This document shows positions 13,391 to 26,200 of a DNA stretch of 64,000 nucleotides, in pieces. Below the pieces are notes generated by a model, which ran no database searches, was not told the origin of the DNA, and saw only the letters and a program-made list of their open reading frames with translations. Made by a program: the position numbers and the translations under genes. Source of the stretch: Bilabrum cf. latius (lineage: Eukaryota; Bigyra: Bicosoecida; Bigyra; Bicosoecida). Every line of letters starts with the position of its first letter. Position 1 is the first letter of the stretch. The stretch spans positions 310,001 through 374,000 of the forward strand of contig OZ237769.1 in NCBI GenBank assembly GCA_965178125.1, read 5' to 3'.

Positions 13391-14218
13391 ACAATAGTGC
13401 GATTGCTTAGATATGCATCAAGTAAAATCTACACTGGCCAAGGCCGTCAAAATCCCGCATCAGAAGTAGGACGGGACAGCGATGATTGGCCTAACGGACT
13501 CGCTCGCGGAATCCGTCCATGGACCAAGCGAACGTTCGGCACCATGCCGAAATTACGACGGCACGCGACTGGGCCATTGGGGAGGTTTCCCCGGCCCAAC
13601 ATGGCAACTGGTGCCGCATCCGTTGAACTGTCCAGGCTCCTTCGTAGGAGGCTAGCCTTGGTGCCTAGAAAGCTCGACACTACGGCACACGGGGACTCCA
13701 TTTTCTCAACACCGTTCGAGACGCGGAGTGGCAGGTCACCAGCTTCAAGTCCTCTGCTCGACCCAATATCACTACCTGCGTGGATATAGCGCGTCTACAG
13801 CGAATTAGCTAGTGAGTGTATGGTCTGCAATTGCCAGTGCACCCCCTGCTCGGCACCTAGTACGTGGGCTCTGCAACCACCGCCGGGGCTGCTTTAACAA
13901 CTTACGATTGAGTGTTGAGCCTCTTCGCGCCAACTGCTGAATTCTGCGCTTATTCTAGTTGCGCTGTTTGGCCGAGCCATAGTGCTGGGTCTCCCGATTC
14001 AGACCAAGTTTGTTGTGCAAACCGCTAGCAGCTGATGCCACGGTCCGCATTCCTTTTGTACCGCGCTTCTCCCGTCGATTTGCACCGCAGGTAATACCGA
14101 TATCAAGCAAGATGTCACTACCACTAGCTGGTGCTGTCAGCCCTGCTTCCCTTGGTTTCCGTTGGTGCTCGACGGGCCGGCTCGGCTAGCCGGCCCAACG
14201 CTCATCAAGCAGCTTGGC
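13391..14218. other. Divergent intergenic region
   Basis: About 830 bp between two very large genes transcribed away from each other, so it should hold both promoters. No supported coding sequence: short open frames exist on both strands but have no recognisable composition or motif. It contains one perfect copy of CGAACGTTCG at about 13533. The in-frame TGA at 14033 limits the downstream gene; no ATG lies between it and the Met at 14219, so a small upstream exon (possible acceptor at about 14088-14091) cannot be excluded. Confidence 0.5.
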
Positions 14219-17200
14219 ATGACCGTGTTCGTGTATTTGATTTTCTTGGGTTCGGAAGCTTTAGTTGTCAAGGACTATTTGGTGATCACGTCCAAAGCCC
14301 ATGACGAGCGCTGGCTCTGGAACGACGGCCTGAGGGAGCGCCAGCAGCGGGAGCATGCTCGCTTCAACGACACGGGAAGCGGGGGGCCGAGCCTGTGGGC
14401 ATTCAACCCCGACGAATCAATACCACCCGCTGACATCGTGACCATGCGACTGCTGAGGAACGTTCTCTCCATCGTGCTAGCAACGGTACTCCTGTTCATC
14501 ACCCTAGTTTCGGAGGGTTCACGGGCGGCCGTCGCGCGCAGCAGCGGCACTCTAGACGGGAATCGAACCCACGAGACGCTGCTTCGAGACGACACGATCT
14601 CGCTCCGGGTTCGCGCAGAACGTTCAGTGGCACTTCCGGCCGTGGGTCGAAAATCGGCGGCCAGGCGCATGCGGCAATGGGACAGGGTGGGGAGGCGAGC
14701 CGCGGGCTCGGGTGTGACGAGTGCGTGCTGCGCCGGGGGAACGGGTGTCCCCGCGCTCGCTCACAACTCCTCGTCCTCCATCGAGGGCGCGGACGGCGGC
14801 CAGGGAACCCCAGCGAAGGTTCCCTTGCGCAGGGCCTCCAGGTCCGTCCTCGGCGTCCCCTCCAACCGCGTGGTTCCATTGCAGGGGACGGGGCAGGGGC
14901 ATGAGCAGGAGCAGGGGCAGGGGCAGGGGCAGGGGCCGGGGCCGGGATCTCACTTCTCACATGGAAGAACCGATGACCTGGGCGCACCCCCGTCCCGGGC
15001 CGCACCTCTCACTGCGGGTTCCCCCACCCCGGGGGCATACCCCCACCGAGGGGGGGGTCGCAGGCCGAGTAGAAGCGTGCAGCAGCAGCAGGGGTCATTC
15101 GTGGCCGGGCCCTCGGGCAGCAGCGGCGTGTCTGGCATCACTGCTGAGGACGGGGCCCACAGCACTCGTCACATCCTCGGGCCGCGTTAGCCGTCCATGC
15201 GGGCCCGCGATACAGCTCAAGAGGCGTTCGCAGCCGAGATGATATACATGAGGGCAGGGGCCACCAGGCCGAGCGATTGCGTGCTCTGGCTGCTCTCGCC
15301 GCGCACGTGCTGCGGTGTGCGCAACGTGGCTGCGGTAACCTGGGCCAGCATGGGGTATCTCATGCTGGGCGTCCCCTTTGCCATCCACATCGACGCGGTG
15401 TACGGATATCCGGGGAAGGGGACCATGATGGTGGTGTTTCAGTACCCCTTAGTTGCCATCATGCTGGGGCCCCTCCTGCTGGAGCACTTCGGGATAGCGT
15501 ACGGGGCATCCTGCCTTGCGTACTTGCTGTGGTGCGTGGCGTTTGGGCTGATTCGGGGGATGGCTGGCGACATGCTCAGCATCGACGGCGGCAACCTCGT
15601 GTCGATTGCCAGTGCCATGGTCGGCGGCATCGTGCCGTACGTCCTGGTGGTGGCCGTGTACGTGTACGGCAAACAGAGAGATATGGTGCGAGTGAAAGGG
15701 CAGGTGCTGGACCAGATGGAGCAGGCGAGGAGAGTCATCGCCTACCACGAATCTGTCTCGAACGCAGCCAGGGCGCAGCTCCCAAGGTTTGCCCTGTCTC
15801 TGCTGAGCCACAAGCTGCAGGCAACAGAGATCGATGCCTGTCTCCTCGTGTTCAACGTATCGGCACAGGTCCTAGAGAGACCGCCAGGCGGCGGGGCTCG
15901 AAGCCTGAAGTAGCGCGCCGCCGCCGACAAAGAGGTCACGCGGAGCGGCAGCAGCACCGGGGTGAGTTAGGACTCCTAGTCCATGCAACCCACCGGTGGA
16001 GTGCCGAGCATGCAGCTGCAGCCAGGGTCCCAAGTAGGCGGCAGCGAGCAAGAGCAGAGTGGGGCACAGGAGGAGATGCAGGTCTTGGGACAAGCGGCCG
16101 ATGGATCCACCCCCGGCAGCATGGGTCCCACTGTTGGAAGTGGCTAGCCGGGCGGCAGGAAGATGCGGCAGATGGGCCCCGCCCTCCCAGCCCCATCCTC
16201 CTCCTCCTCCTCCGCATAGGCTCACCGTCGATCCGGGTCAGGACCCATACAGACCCTTGTCACGGGCAACGCAGAACCCGGCTCCAACCAGGAGCTGCCT
16301 GGGGGCACCGCACCCTCCACCGCCGGTCGAGATGTAAGCCTGGATGCTTCTGGCCTGGAGCTCAAGACCGCCAGGAACATTCAGATCAGCATGGCCAACA
16401 GCGGGCCGATCGGGCGCACCTCCATCGAAATCGGGGGGGTCCGCGGGAACGGTGACAACTCGCAAAAGTACCTCGTCCCGGGATCGAACCGGGGAGGCAC
16501 AGGCGTTCCCGAATAGAAGGCAGCTCGCGCTGCCGCGGCCGCAGAACGGCACGCCAAGGCGTCCGCGGCCAAGAAGGCCCGGAAACTCGGCCGATCCGCA
16601 GCTCGCGACATGGCTGCGGTGGCGGCAGTACACCGCGCCATGGCTTCACTGGACGGCATGATGCAGCAGTACGGCGTGCAGGTGACCAAGCTGTGCCAAG
16701 CTGGTGGCGACGTGGTGTACGCGGTGCATGGGCCCGAGGGGTGGCTGGCCAGCGATGCCAGAGGGGCGGTCCCTCGGGGCAGGTTTGACAGCGCAGATGC
16801 GCAGCAGAGAAGAAGGGGAAGGAGCAAAGGCAGGGGGCGGGGCGGAACTCGCGGTCGCAGCATGAGCCGGAGCCGGAGCACGAGGACGATGAGGCAGGGC
16901 AGCAGCAGGCACCACAGCCGTGCCCGGTCCGTCGATTCCGGCGTCCTGGGAACAACGCCGTCCTCTTCATAGCCGTCTTCCCGAGCGAAAGGACACTTTA
17001 GCGCGGGCCACGGGCAGGGGCACGGCGGTCGCCACGACCCATACGGCAACGACACGGCAAGCGACCTCCCCTCTGCCGCACCCGGCCGCACGCCCAGCGA
17101 CTCGATTCAGGGAAATGCCGGCCACGGGCCGCGAATGGGTGATGCGGAAGACTCCATCGGAGTGCGCCCAGCCACCACAAACTATCCGTTGAGACCTGGG

Positions 17201-20200
17201 CAGACCAAGCAGGTGGCGGACCGGGCCGATGTTGTCCTGGCAGCAGTCCGTATCGCCCGCGCCGTGTCTCAGGAGATCGAGATGCAGGAAAACTAGAAGG
17301 AGATGGACTGGCGGTCTGGTCTGCTCAGGGAGCGAGAGATCAAGGAGGCACTGATCCTGGGTCGCAAAGGGTATGCCGCCTTTGGTGCGACCCCAATGAC
17401 CAGCGGTTTGCTTGCGACGGGGTCGGCCGACCCCTCCGGCGGCGGCCATGACGCCACTGGGAGGCCGATTACCATCCTGGGCAGGCCAGTGCCAAGCAGC
17501 GCATATTCGAGCTCGCAGAGCAGCAGCAAGGGGCGAACGATCGGCAACTCGGTCGGTACCCGCTCGAGCCAGGGAGGCCGGGACAGCACCGTCGTGGAAC
17601 TGCCGGACGCAGCCTCCACGCCAACGATGTATACCTAGCATTAGCATCAGCATCAGCATCAGCATTAGCAGCAGCATCAGCATCAGCATTAGCAGCAGCA
17701 TCAGCATCAGCAGCAGCATCAGCAGCAGCATCAGCAGCAGCAGCAGGACGAGAAGGATCCCAATGTTGAGGTGCAGCTGGCCGGTGGAGGTAACACAAGC
17801 CACGGCAGGCCTCGCACTGAGGAGGACGACAGCAACCGCCAGCAGCGCGGCAGCCGCAGCGATGGAAACCGCAGGGGGGAGGAGGCCCGCATGTCTGTGC
17901 TGCACGCTGCAGTTGCCGGAGCCATGCACGACGACCCCAGGGAACTGCTTCGATTCGGAGCCGCAAAGCTTCCATTTGCGAGGGCCCGCGTGGGCTGCGG
18001 AATTGCATTGGGCTCGGCCAATGTCGCCGGCTTTGTGTCAAGCAGCGATTCCGCGCACCAGTGGAGCGTATTTGGGGACGCTGCGTCCGAAGCAGCCGCG
18101 CTTGCTGCGCAGCGGCCTGCCAGGGTGCGGATGACGAGTGCAGCCGCGAAGATTTTCGAGTCTTCGCGCGCGTGGAGCGCAGTGTTCATGCGGCAGGCGA
18201 TTGACTTCGACGCCGCCTCCAAAGCGCTCCCACCGGAAGAGAGGAACGGCACCAGGAACCGGTTCGTGCAGCAGCTGAGGGACGCAGCAGACGATATCAA
18301 ACAGGCGATCGAACGTGTCAAGGCAGAGTGCGACAAGGAGCCCATGCCGCCCAGCGCGTCTGCGGACGGCAGTACCGTGCTGTCCACCTACCAGCTGGTC
18401 TTTCCCAACGTGCCACAGCTGCTCAAGCGACGCGTGTCCTCGCGCCGGATAGACGGCGCACTCGTCACCAACAGCGCCACCCAGCCCGGTTCTGCCACGG
18501 CGAAGGTTCTCCTAGCCGGGATGATGGGCAGCTCGTCATACAGCGAGGGCGGGGAAGGCGGGGAATCGGTAATCACCGAGATACCAGACCTCAGGAGAGT
18601 GCCGTCCGATCCCAGAGCAGATGAGGCAGTGGCCATTGCAGCCGGCGCCGGTTCTAGAAGGGGTGCCCAGCAGCACCAGCAGCAGCCCAGGGGCCGTAAG
18701 CTCGATGTATGCAAACAGGGCAATAGCAGACCCTCCGACAGCACCTTCAACAGCAACACGAGGGCTCTTCTCCGGCCAGGCACCGACATCTCATCCGACG
18801 CTCTGGCACCAGGCACGAGCGCAGACTACCGCATCATGCGCGCCAAATCAAGGCGCCTGTCCCTGGCCCTGCACCACCTCCAGTCGGTGGGCCAGTTCGA
18901 CAGCACCGACTTGGACGACTTGAACCTGACAGAGGCAAGGCCGCGCGCAACCTCGGTGGCCAGCAGCTCAGCTGCCGGCAGGCGAGGCCACAGCCAGGGC
19001 AGCTCAATTCCGAAGAGCGGGGGAACAGGGACCGGCTCCGTTGCGGTTCCGAGTAGAAGTGGAGGCCGGCGCACAGGGGGCGTCAGATACAACGACGAAT
19101 TGGGCGCGGGTGGCCTGGCCATGGTGCCTGGCAGGGAGTACGCCAGGGAACAAGGAGGTGGTGTGGGCACCAGCATGTCCGCCAGCTAGCTTGCCTCCAG
19201 CAGCCAAGACGAGGAGGACGGGTGGGGAACAAGCCAGTCCATGGGCACTGGGGGGACGAGCGCGGGTCTCGACGGTTCCGACTTGACCAGCGCCGCGGCC
19301 GGCGTCTCTAGCCAGAGCGATGACTCGGAATCGTATTCCGGGTCCGAGTCCGAATCGGGGGCGCTGGGCGGCATCACGGCTGGGCTGCACATGCCGGCGT
19401 TCATACAGGGCATGGAAGAGGCCCTGCTGGCCACGGTTGGACGGAAGAACAAGAGACGCGCCAGGGCGGGCGGGAAGAAGAAGAAGAAGAGTGGGAAACG
19501 GAAAACAAAAGGCGGTGCCTCCCCGGGCAGAGGGGCAGGCCAACGCCGGCGAGTCCTGCCAGATGCCGCGGGTGCGCGCCACAGCGCCGACCCCGACGCG
19601 GCAGAAGACGGACCCTTATCGCAGCACGCAGAGCCGAGGATGTCAATGGAGATCATCTTCCGGGGCAGTGAGAGAGGCAGGACACAGTACTCGAGCGATG
19701 CAGGGACGGGGGGCAGCTCCTCCTCATCCCAGGCTGCAGGGACGGGTGCCGGAATGACGAGGCGGCAGAGGCACGCGAGCTCCCGAGCCGGCGCTGGTAC
19801 CTTCTTAAAGCCTTCCCCGCGGTCCGTCCCCCTTCCCCTTCCCCTTCCACCCACCCAGCGAGCGATGGTAGTGGTCGGCAGATCCAAATCGACCGGATAG
19901 CTCGGGAGCTCCGACGATCCGGCCCGGGCGGCAAGCAGCTCACGCGGCCAGACTCACTCGTCACACGGGCAGCATAGCTCTCCCCACGCCGAGGCAGGGC
20001 ATGAGCAGTATTCCGTGTACGAGGGCGAGGACGGGGCGCACGAGGGCAGGGAATCCAGCTACTTTCATTCTGCCGGCTCTCAAGAGTACGGTTCGGTGCC
20101 GGGCGATACGGGAGGCCACGGCACGCACCGCGATTCGCCCATCCCGGGCTGGTGCGTGCCCGTGTGCAACACCTGCGGGGATCCCGGGGACACGCTTAAC

Positions 20201-23200
20201 AACGTGCAGGAGCCAGGCGGGGTCGCAGAGGTGCTGCAGTCGCCCCTCGTCGTCATCCTGGTCAGCATGATCGTGCTGGTCAGCACGATCTGCACGCTCG
20301 CACGTGCCCTCCTGTCTGCGCCTCAGGTGTTGGAGATCCCTGCCGGCGAGGTGGCCGGGATCGTGCTGGTGGACAGCATACCGACCCTGGCCAGCGTGGT
20401 GTTCTGGCCCGTAGCAGCCTACTGCGTGTGGAAATGGTACACCCCGGTTGCATACCCATCACTGCTAGCCAACGAGGACGAGGGCGATGGCAGCGGGGCA
20501 GCCCGGCTGGGGAGCCCGCATGCGGCACCTTGGGACGGGCCTGGTGTACCCGCGTGGTGCGGCCTCTGCAGCCGTACCCCGCACGCTATGCGTCGCGACA
20601 TGGCCATCTTCAACTTGGTGGCTTATCTGTTCATTTTGGTGTCGCACGTGGTCGGCACCGGTCGCAACCTCGCGATCGACCCAAAGCTCGGTTGCCTGCT
20701 GCGGCAGACCCAGGAGGGGACTCCCGTCACCGCCATGGTTGGCTTCATGCTGTGCATCACGGCGCTGTCTGCATCTGACCTCATTCTGATGGACATGCCG
20801 CTGGACACCTGCCGGTCCGTGGCACTGATTATCACGTCCGTCGCGGTCGCGATGCTGGCGGCTCAGTTCAACCGGTCTGACCGGTTTGCGAGCGGCGTGG
20901 CGGGCAGCGACGACTGCCTTGAAGAGCTTAACCCCTTCATTCGATATAGGAGCAGCTTTGTCAGGATCTTTTACACGGTGCGACTCACGGTAGCCGTGCC
21001 GTTCATCCTGCTGATCCAGGGAACAAAGTACGTGTACCTCCGCCGCATGTCCCTGCGGATCCTCAACAAGCTGAGCAGCAGCGCGCAGGACGCCAAGAGG
21101 CAGGCAGACGCCCTTGATATGACCCTAAGAAGGATGGTGCCCTCCCCTCTGCTGCGGGTGCTTGACGCGCACGCGCTGCATTCGCTGGCGGAACACTAGG
21201 CGAGGAGGAGGGTGAAGTCCCTTCTGAGGCGCAGCGAGTACAGCCTGGTACACCGAGCGGGACAGTCTGGTCTGCTGGCAGACCGGGACGTGTCTTCCTA
21301 GACGAGCACCACGACGATGCCGTTCAGGTCGCTCAGCACGAGCGCGGGCGGAGAGGCCCCTCCGGGCCTGCCCTCGCCCAACCATCGGGGGAGAATGCAT
21401 TCCATGCAGTGGGATAGCGACAGCGCTGCGGGTCAAGGCGCGCGGCGGCAGGTGCCCGGGGGCGGGCATGCTGTACAGCCTTCGCTCCCCACCGCCGCCG
21501 GGGGGACACCCCGAATGCTGCTGGACCTGTCCAAGCTCGACTACAACCCGCTGGAGCGGGTGCTCCGGACCAAGGCACTGGGCCTTTTGCCCCCGGGAGG
21601 TGCCGTGCTGCGTGACCGCAGCTGCGTCGTACCCGTCCCAGGGGTGGCTATTCTCGTCATACGGCTGGAGACCGTGCAACGGCTCAACTCGGTCGCATCC
21701 CCCCTAGACCTGTTCCGAGTTATGAGGCTTCTCGGTCTGATCGTGGAACGCGCGTGCGTGCCCAGAGGTGGGCTTAGGGTCCGGGTGAAGCAGTACACAA
21801 TCACCACAGTGTTTGGATTGAACAAGGACGGCCACAGGGCGGGAGCCAAAGACGCTCTCTCGAGGACGCTGAGGGCGCTGAGGCGGCGGCGACGGAGGGA
21901 CAGCGGAACCGATGGCGCGGCGCCTCTGGGCGTGGACTCGGACCCACCGACGGGCAGCTCCTTTGGCAGCTTTCTCCTGGGTGGGCTGCAGGACGGCAGC
22001 AGCCGGTCGCGTGGCTCCCGCCGCCCCCGGGGGTCTGCGGGGACGAAAGGGGGTGTGGGAGGGAACGACTCCAGGGGTATCTCCAAGGAATCCATTCCGG
22101 GGGCTGGAACTGGCAACCGTTCGGGCAGCGGCAGCGGGGAGAGAACGAGTCCTGAGGGGGGCAGGAGCAGGGGCAGGGGCGGCCGGTTGGGCTCGCGGGA
22201 CAAGTCGAACGGGCCCTGGCAGCGCAACGCGACGCCATCGCGGGTGTTCCGCTCTAGCTCCGGCCCGGCCACCCTCCACGACATCGCAGAGCAGGAGGAA
22301 ACGAGGCCGGATGATTTTGGGTCCTTTATTTACACTGGGTCGGAGGCGGGCCGGGGCGCGGGGCGGGCGCCTGCGACGACTGGATTGGCCCGCGTCGACG
22401 ACGACGATTCGTCGGGTGTCGAGGGCGACCTCGCGGGTCGCAGACGGCATCGCGTGAGCCCGCCCATCGGGGGAACAAGAGCCAGTACGAGGACGAGGAA
22501 CGGATCTCCACCGGTAGATAGCGAGACCCGCACCAACACCGCTACTGCTACCGCCACTGCCGACGAGAGCGAAACTGGAGACGATGACTTTCCTCCTCAC
22601 CCCGATGATGCGTGGGGCCGTCGCCACCGGGCTAGAGGGAGAGGCGTCCCTGCAGCGCCAGAACCACCGGCAGACGCGGTCGGGTACGGGAGCAGCTCAC
22701 AGCACGACACGGGCCGGGGGAGCCGCACGGTCGAATTCGAGGCCGAGCCGGGCACCGCACCCAGCGGGTCACGATCACGATTGGGATCGGATCAGAAAGG
22801 ATGGGGTTAGCGTGGCGGGTACGCCCGGGTGCGGGCATTGGGCGGCGGCGGGAGCAGGCCTAGAAACAGGAGCGATCGAGGACGGAGTCATGCCGCTGCC
22901 GGGGCCATGTTTGCCCCACTGGCGCATCGACACGCGGTGGGCCTCCGTGCCTTGCGCGCACTCATGGCCGGGAGCGACACCCTCCGATCGTTGCAGCGGC
23001 TGTCGCGGGTGCTCGGCCTGCAGCTGAACGCTAGCGTCGCGGTGCACACCGGCACCGTGGTGCTTGGGCTATCAGGCAGCTCGGGCGCTTCCTGGGACGC
23101 CTTCGGGCACAACGTGGTTGTGGCCGAGGGTCTTAGCTACGTGGCTGGCCGGTCAGCGGGAGGGCAGAGCGTGGTGGCGCTGACCGACACCGCGGTGGAT

Positions 23201-26200
23201 CACCTGGATCCCCTACTCCCGGGCATCGCCACTCTGCTCCCCGACAGGCACGAGGTCGAGCAGAGTGATGAGGCCGACACGGGCGACGTGCCGGCCGGGT
23301 CGTTTGTTCTGCAACGATCCAGAGCTTCCTCCTCGGACAACTCTACGGGGGTACCCGTCCACACGAGTAGCACGGCCACCAGCAAGGTCAACTCGGCAAC
23401 CGGCGTTGTGCAGCGCACTGCGGTGCCTGGGCAAGGGAACAGCGGTGCAGCCGCAAACAACGGGAGCGGTACCAGCCCTCCTGCAAGCGTCGCGGGAGGC
23501 GCTAAGATGGACCATGACAGCGTAGAGCAAACCGCGCCTTCGCTTCCAAGCCGGAGCCCAAACCAGTCGAAGTTGCCCGCCGCCTAGCCGTCGAATGCCT
23601 CCAGCATCCACTCCATCCGAGGGGCACACAGCAACCCGAGCGCCAACCATTGCCCGCCAGGTGGTACCCTAGACAGCTCGAGAAGCAGCGCCAGCGGCGA
23701 AGATGATGCGGCGGGCGGGGACAAGGGCGGGGCCGCGTGCGGCATGTCGCAGCACTGGACGAAGGACTTCCACCGAGCGGTGCAGCGCACTGCGGTGATC
23801 GCCGCGACGGTGGCGTGCGGCCAGGATCCGCGCGGCTCCTGGCGCGGCCAGCAGATGAGCGGTGTGCTACTCGAGTACACTACCCGCAGGAGGGACCGGG
23901 AGGAGTCGCGGCAGCTCCGGCGCGAAGCCAGGAGGGCTCGTCTGGCGGAGACGCGGGCGGCCAAGATAAGGAGGAGGAAATCGCGGAGTGCCTCCCTGCT
24001 AGACCAGTCGGCCGTCACGAGTGGCTCGGCAGGAGCGGGTGCAGATGAACTCGCCACCAGCGTTGGAGACAAGGTGGATCCGACCCAGTACGACTCTTAG
24101 ACGGGCATCATGCTGGTGGATGACCTCGCCGAAGCGCAGAGGAAGCAGCCGTCCAATTCGCAGTACAAGAGCAGCGCCACGCTGACCGTCACCTCTTCGC
24201 GCAACCGGCCACCGGCGTCCTCCAGTTCATCTTCCTACAACAACCTCGAGCCTGCGGCGGCCTCAATGCAGGGGCTCATGGAACAGGCCATGGTGGCGGG
24301 CGGAAGCACCGCCTCCACCGCGGTGGTGCAGTCCACTGCAGCGCAAGACACGATCGAGATGGAGCGGGCCTCCATGTCATCGGACCTATGGGCCTCTCTG
24401 TGCCTGGCGAGGCTAAAACCGCTAAGGCTGCTGGGCAGCGGAGCCTTTGGCGACGTGTACGAGGCGTGCGACCTCCGGACTGGCGCACTGGTCGCGCTCA
24501 AGAAGCTAAAGCGGCAGACGGTGGTGCGAGAGGAGCTGCGCTCGGAGCTGTCTTCCCTTAGCCTCGTGCCGCAGTGTCCTGGGCTGCTGCAGATGGGCCT
24601 GTGCATCTCCTCCGAGGAAGGCATCAGCCTCATCACCGAGATCGTGGACGGGTCTTCGCTGTCAGATCTGACCGCGGGCGGCCGCTGCCTCACGGAACCC
24701 GCCTTGCAGCACTTCATGGCCGAGATGATCGCGTCCATCGAGGCCATGCACGAGGTGGGCGTGCTGCACCGCGACCTCAAGCCGGCCAACATCATGGTGA
24801 CCAGCGGGGACGGTCACGTCAAGATCATCGATTTCGGGCTGAGCGACCGCCTCGAGCCCTAGGCGCACCATCCGCGGGCGCAGCAGGCCCTGTTTGAAGA
24901 GGCCCAAGCAAGGGCCAAGGCGGACTAGGAGTTGGACAGGTTCCTGGAACTAGACGACGAGCGCGACCGTGCGGAGCAGGTAGCGGCCGGGTCGGAGCAG
25001 AGCAACAGCCAGCAGGTGATCGCGCTCGGGCGGGACCGTGAGGGAGACTCGGCCGCATCCTCCAGGCGCAGGAACGGCCCTGCCTACAGGAGCAACCGGC
25101 CCCGAGACTCTGGCGGCAGGGGCATCCTCGGCACCTCCAGTGGGAAGCTGTCCTCGCTGCAGCTGCCCTCGATGCGGTCTGGCAGAGCCGACGTGCAGCC
25201 CGTGTCCAGGGGCCTGGTGCGCCAGTTCAGGGTGCTCTCCCCCTGCCTGACATTGAAGGAAGCGGAGCGGATCCTGCAGAGGATGGCAAGGGCCCAGGCA
25301 CGTGCCCTCCAGGCGCAGGCCGCCAGAGAGAGCAGCGGGGCGAGCGGATGGTCTGTGGACAAGAGCCCGACCGCGGGCGGGACCGCGACCGGCGGCGGCA
25401 GCAGCAGCCGGCTGTTTGGTCGCCTCGGGGCCATCAGCGTGGGCTCTGAGGTGTTCCTCCCCCGGGCCTCGATGCTCGTGTTCGACACGACCCTTGAACG
25501 GCCAGAGGTGGTCCGCCAGCTGGAGCAAGAAGGCAGCCAGTGGCTAGTGAACGAGAGGGCGAAGCGGGAGCAGGAGCGGCGGGAAGAGGAGGAGGATCGT
25601 GAGAGACTGGCCTCTTTGGGGGCGGTGGCAGCCGCTGCGGCTGACGGCAAGGACGATGCTGAGGGCAGCGGACCCGACGATGCAGCAGCAGCAGCAGCAG
25701 CGGCAACAGCCGTTCTTGCCGCGCAGAATGGCCAACGCGGGCCGGTGGTGGCACCAGGCGCCACACTGCACGGCAACGCAATGCATCTACTCCCCTGCGG
25801 CACCGGCGAGCCCCCTAGCAAGCAAACGACGAAGAAGAAAAAGAAGAAAAGCAAGCGGCGGGCCAACCAGATCTCCCTCGATGAGCCCAGCGACATTGTC
25901 AGGGCCGCAGTGGCTCACCGGTACGCCGGCGTCCCAGGTGGCGCCGGCCCGTCCGGTGGCAGCCCAGGCGGAGCGCCGCCGCGATCCGTGCCTGTGGTGC
26001 GCCAGCGGGAGCTGAGCATGCTGCTGGGCGGCCTGGAGCCGCGGAGGCACGAGCTGGTGGACGTGTTCGAGGTAATCGACAAGGACATGCGGGCTGGGCC
26101 CGGGCTGGTGCGCAAGACGCTGGATCTCGAGTCAGCCATCCGGCACGACGCGCTCATGTTCGACGCCATCCTCGTCACGGACATCGAGTCGCCCAATGTG

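Noticed and set aside
16440-16560. A possible suppressor tRNA with anticodon CTA on the minus strand (loop TTCTATT upstream of a good T-arm)
   Set aside because: Anticodon and acceptor stems do not pair, no D-arm fits, and the segment is inside a continuous protein frame. The tRNA needed to read UAG was not found in this window.
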